Of a stretch of 28,351 bases of DNA, positions 27,961 to 28,351 are shown in pieces. The notes beneath the pieces were generated by a model that saw only the letters and a program-made list of their open reading frames with translations, made no database searches and had not been told where the DNA came from. Within the stretch, counting starts at the first letter, position 1, and each line of letters begins with the position of its first letter. The translations under genes and the position numbers were made by a program. This DNA comes from a virus. Location: positions 1-28,351 of IMG/VR virus record IMGVR_UViG_3300043411_000238; one strand, 5' to 3'.

Positions 27961-28301
27961 GCTGATTCCTCCAACATAAATTCGATACCGTCACGATCGC
28001 CGACTTCTGCCGGCCCACCGATGATGTTATATGTCTTCTCGGTCTGACGCATGATGACCACACGAAACGCTGGCGTGATAGTCAATGCGCGAGGTGCGTA
28101 TCGAATGCGCAGGCGCACCCGTTGCTTCGTGGTCTGGATACCGTTGCGGATTGATTCCTCGCGTGACGGCAGCACATCCACGACGTTGCACCAATACGTG
28201 CCGAACGTCACCCATGACGTTTCGGGCGCACCGAATACGGGGTCTTGTATGGTAGTCGCTTGCTCGAAACGGCAGCGGCGGCTTATCTTGCCGAAGTCCA
28301 T
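27957..28301 (-). CDS. Head-tail adaptor/head-closure protein
   Basis: A 114-residue protein starting MDFGKISRRCRFEQATTIQD. The order 'RRCRFEQ...D.FGAPETSWVTFGTYWCNVVDVLPSREES' (abridged), then RVRLRIRYAPRALTITPAFR and YNIIGGPAEVGDRDGIEFML, is that of the phage head-tail joining family (SPP1 gp16/PF05521 type). It seals the portal after packaging. It overlaps the upstream gene by 19 bases; the start codon is not well supported by a ribosome-binding site and translation may be coupled. Confidence 0.85.
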   Translation of the reverse strand: MDFGKISRRCRFEQATTIQDPVFGAPETSWVTFGTYWCNVVDVLPSREESIRNGIQTTKQRVRLRIRYAPRALTITPAFRVVIMRQTEKTYNIIGGPAEVGDRDGIEFMLEESA

Positions 28302-28351
28302 CGCCCGTGCACCCGTTCTGGATCAAGCATGGAATCGACGTATTCGTTCGG
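28283..28351 (-). CDS. 3' end of the preceding head-tail gene (partial)
   Basis: The last 22 codons of an ORF entering from the right edge, ending VDSMLDPERVHGRWTSAR. The 'LDP.RV' ending is typical of small head-tail connector proteins of the gp6 type, but the fragment is too short to be sure. It overlaps the adaptor gene. Confidence 0.5.
   Translation of the reverse strand, partial: PNEYVDSMLDPERVHGRWTSAR

Noticed and set aside
1-28351. tRNA, rRNA or CRISPR array
   Set aside because: No cloverleaf, rRNA-like stretch or regularly spaced identical repeats recognised by eye on either strand.

Overview
The window is part of a tailed-phage genome (phage or prophage) of siphovirus type, probably infecting a Gram-negative proteobacterium. 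Evidence: an 1808-residue tape-measure protein; tail tube, tail terminator, HK97-gp10-like and head-closure proteins; a lysis block with an i-spanin/o-spanin pair, which implies an outer membrane; and a phage replication set (family B DNA polymerase, DEAD/DECH helicase, DUF2800, DUF2815, DUF3310, VRR-NUC, start of a primase-like protein). The gene mix recalls Chi/BcepNazgul-type siphophages, but that is inference. Coding density is very high, most neighbouring genes overlap by ATGA, GTGA or TAATG, and no stretch over 300 bases lacks a gene.

Layout. (1) 1-4905, minus strand: an early operon running leftward through a helicase, a C5 cytosine methyltransferase, DUF3310, VRR-NUC, a TetR-like HTH protein, small proteins and the start of a primase-like gene. 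(2) 4906-5009: a divergent promoter region. (3) 5010-7538, plus strand: an early operon with DUF2800 nuclease-like and DUF2815 ssDNA-binding-like genes. (4) 7548-10768: an insertion of integron gene cassettes, with four complete attC sites, two or three attC remnants and five cassette ORFs, including an N6-adenine methyltransferase and two C5 methyltransferases. No integron integrase is present. (5) 10802-13622, plus strand: family B DNA polymerase and small genes. (6) 13573-28351, minus strand: the late operon, read from head-tail connectors at the right edge through tail genes and host-recognition proteins to the lysis genes.

Regulation. Three strong sigma70-type promoters (around 1302-1332, 4925-4955 and 6666-6696) contain the same inverted repeat, TATTGAC-N6-GTCAATA, which always includes the -35 box. 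All have a 17-bp spacer. This looks like one operator controlling several early transcripts, and the small TetR-like protein in the left operon is the obvious candidate regulator. The cassettes lie directly downstream of the third promoter in the same orientation, so the phage probably transcribes them in place of an integron Pc promoter.

Most notable points. The cassette array is an integron-type island of DNA methylation genes inside a phage replication operon. All three C5 methyltransferase genes (one phage, two cassette) carry a long, mutually similar ORF in the same +1 frame. Several successive gene junctions reuse nearly identical stop/ribosome-binding-site/start sequences. The tail-tube leader has twin GNRA-type hairpins with one compensatory base-pair change.
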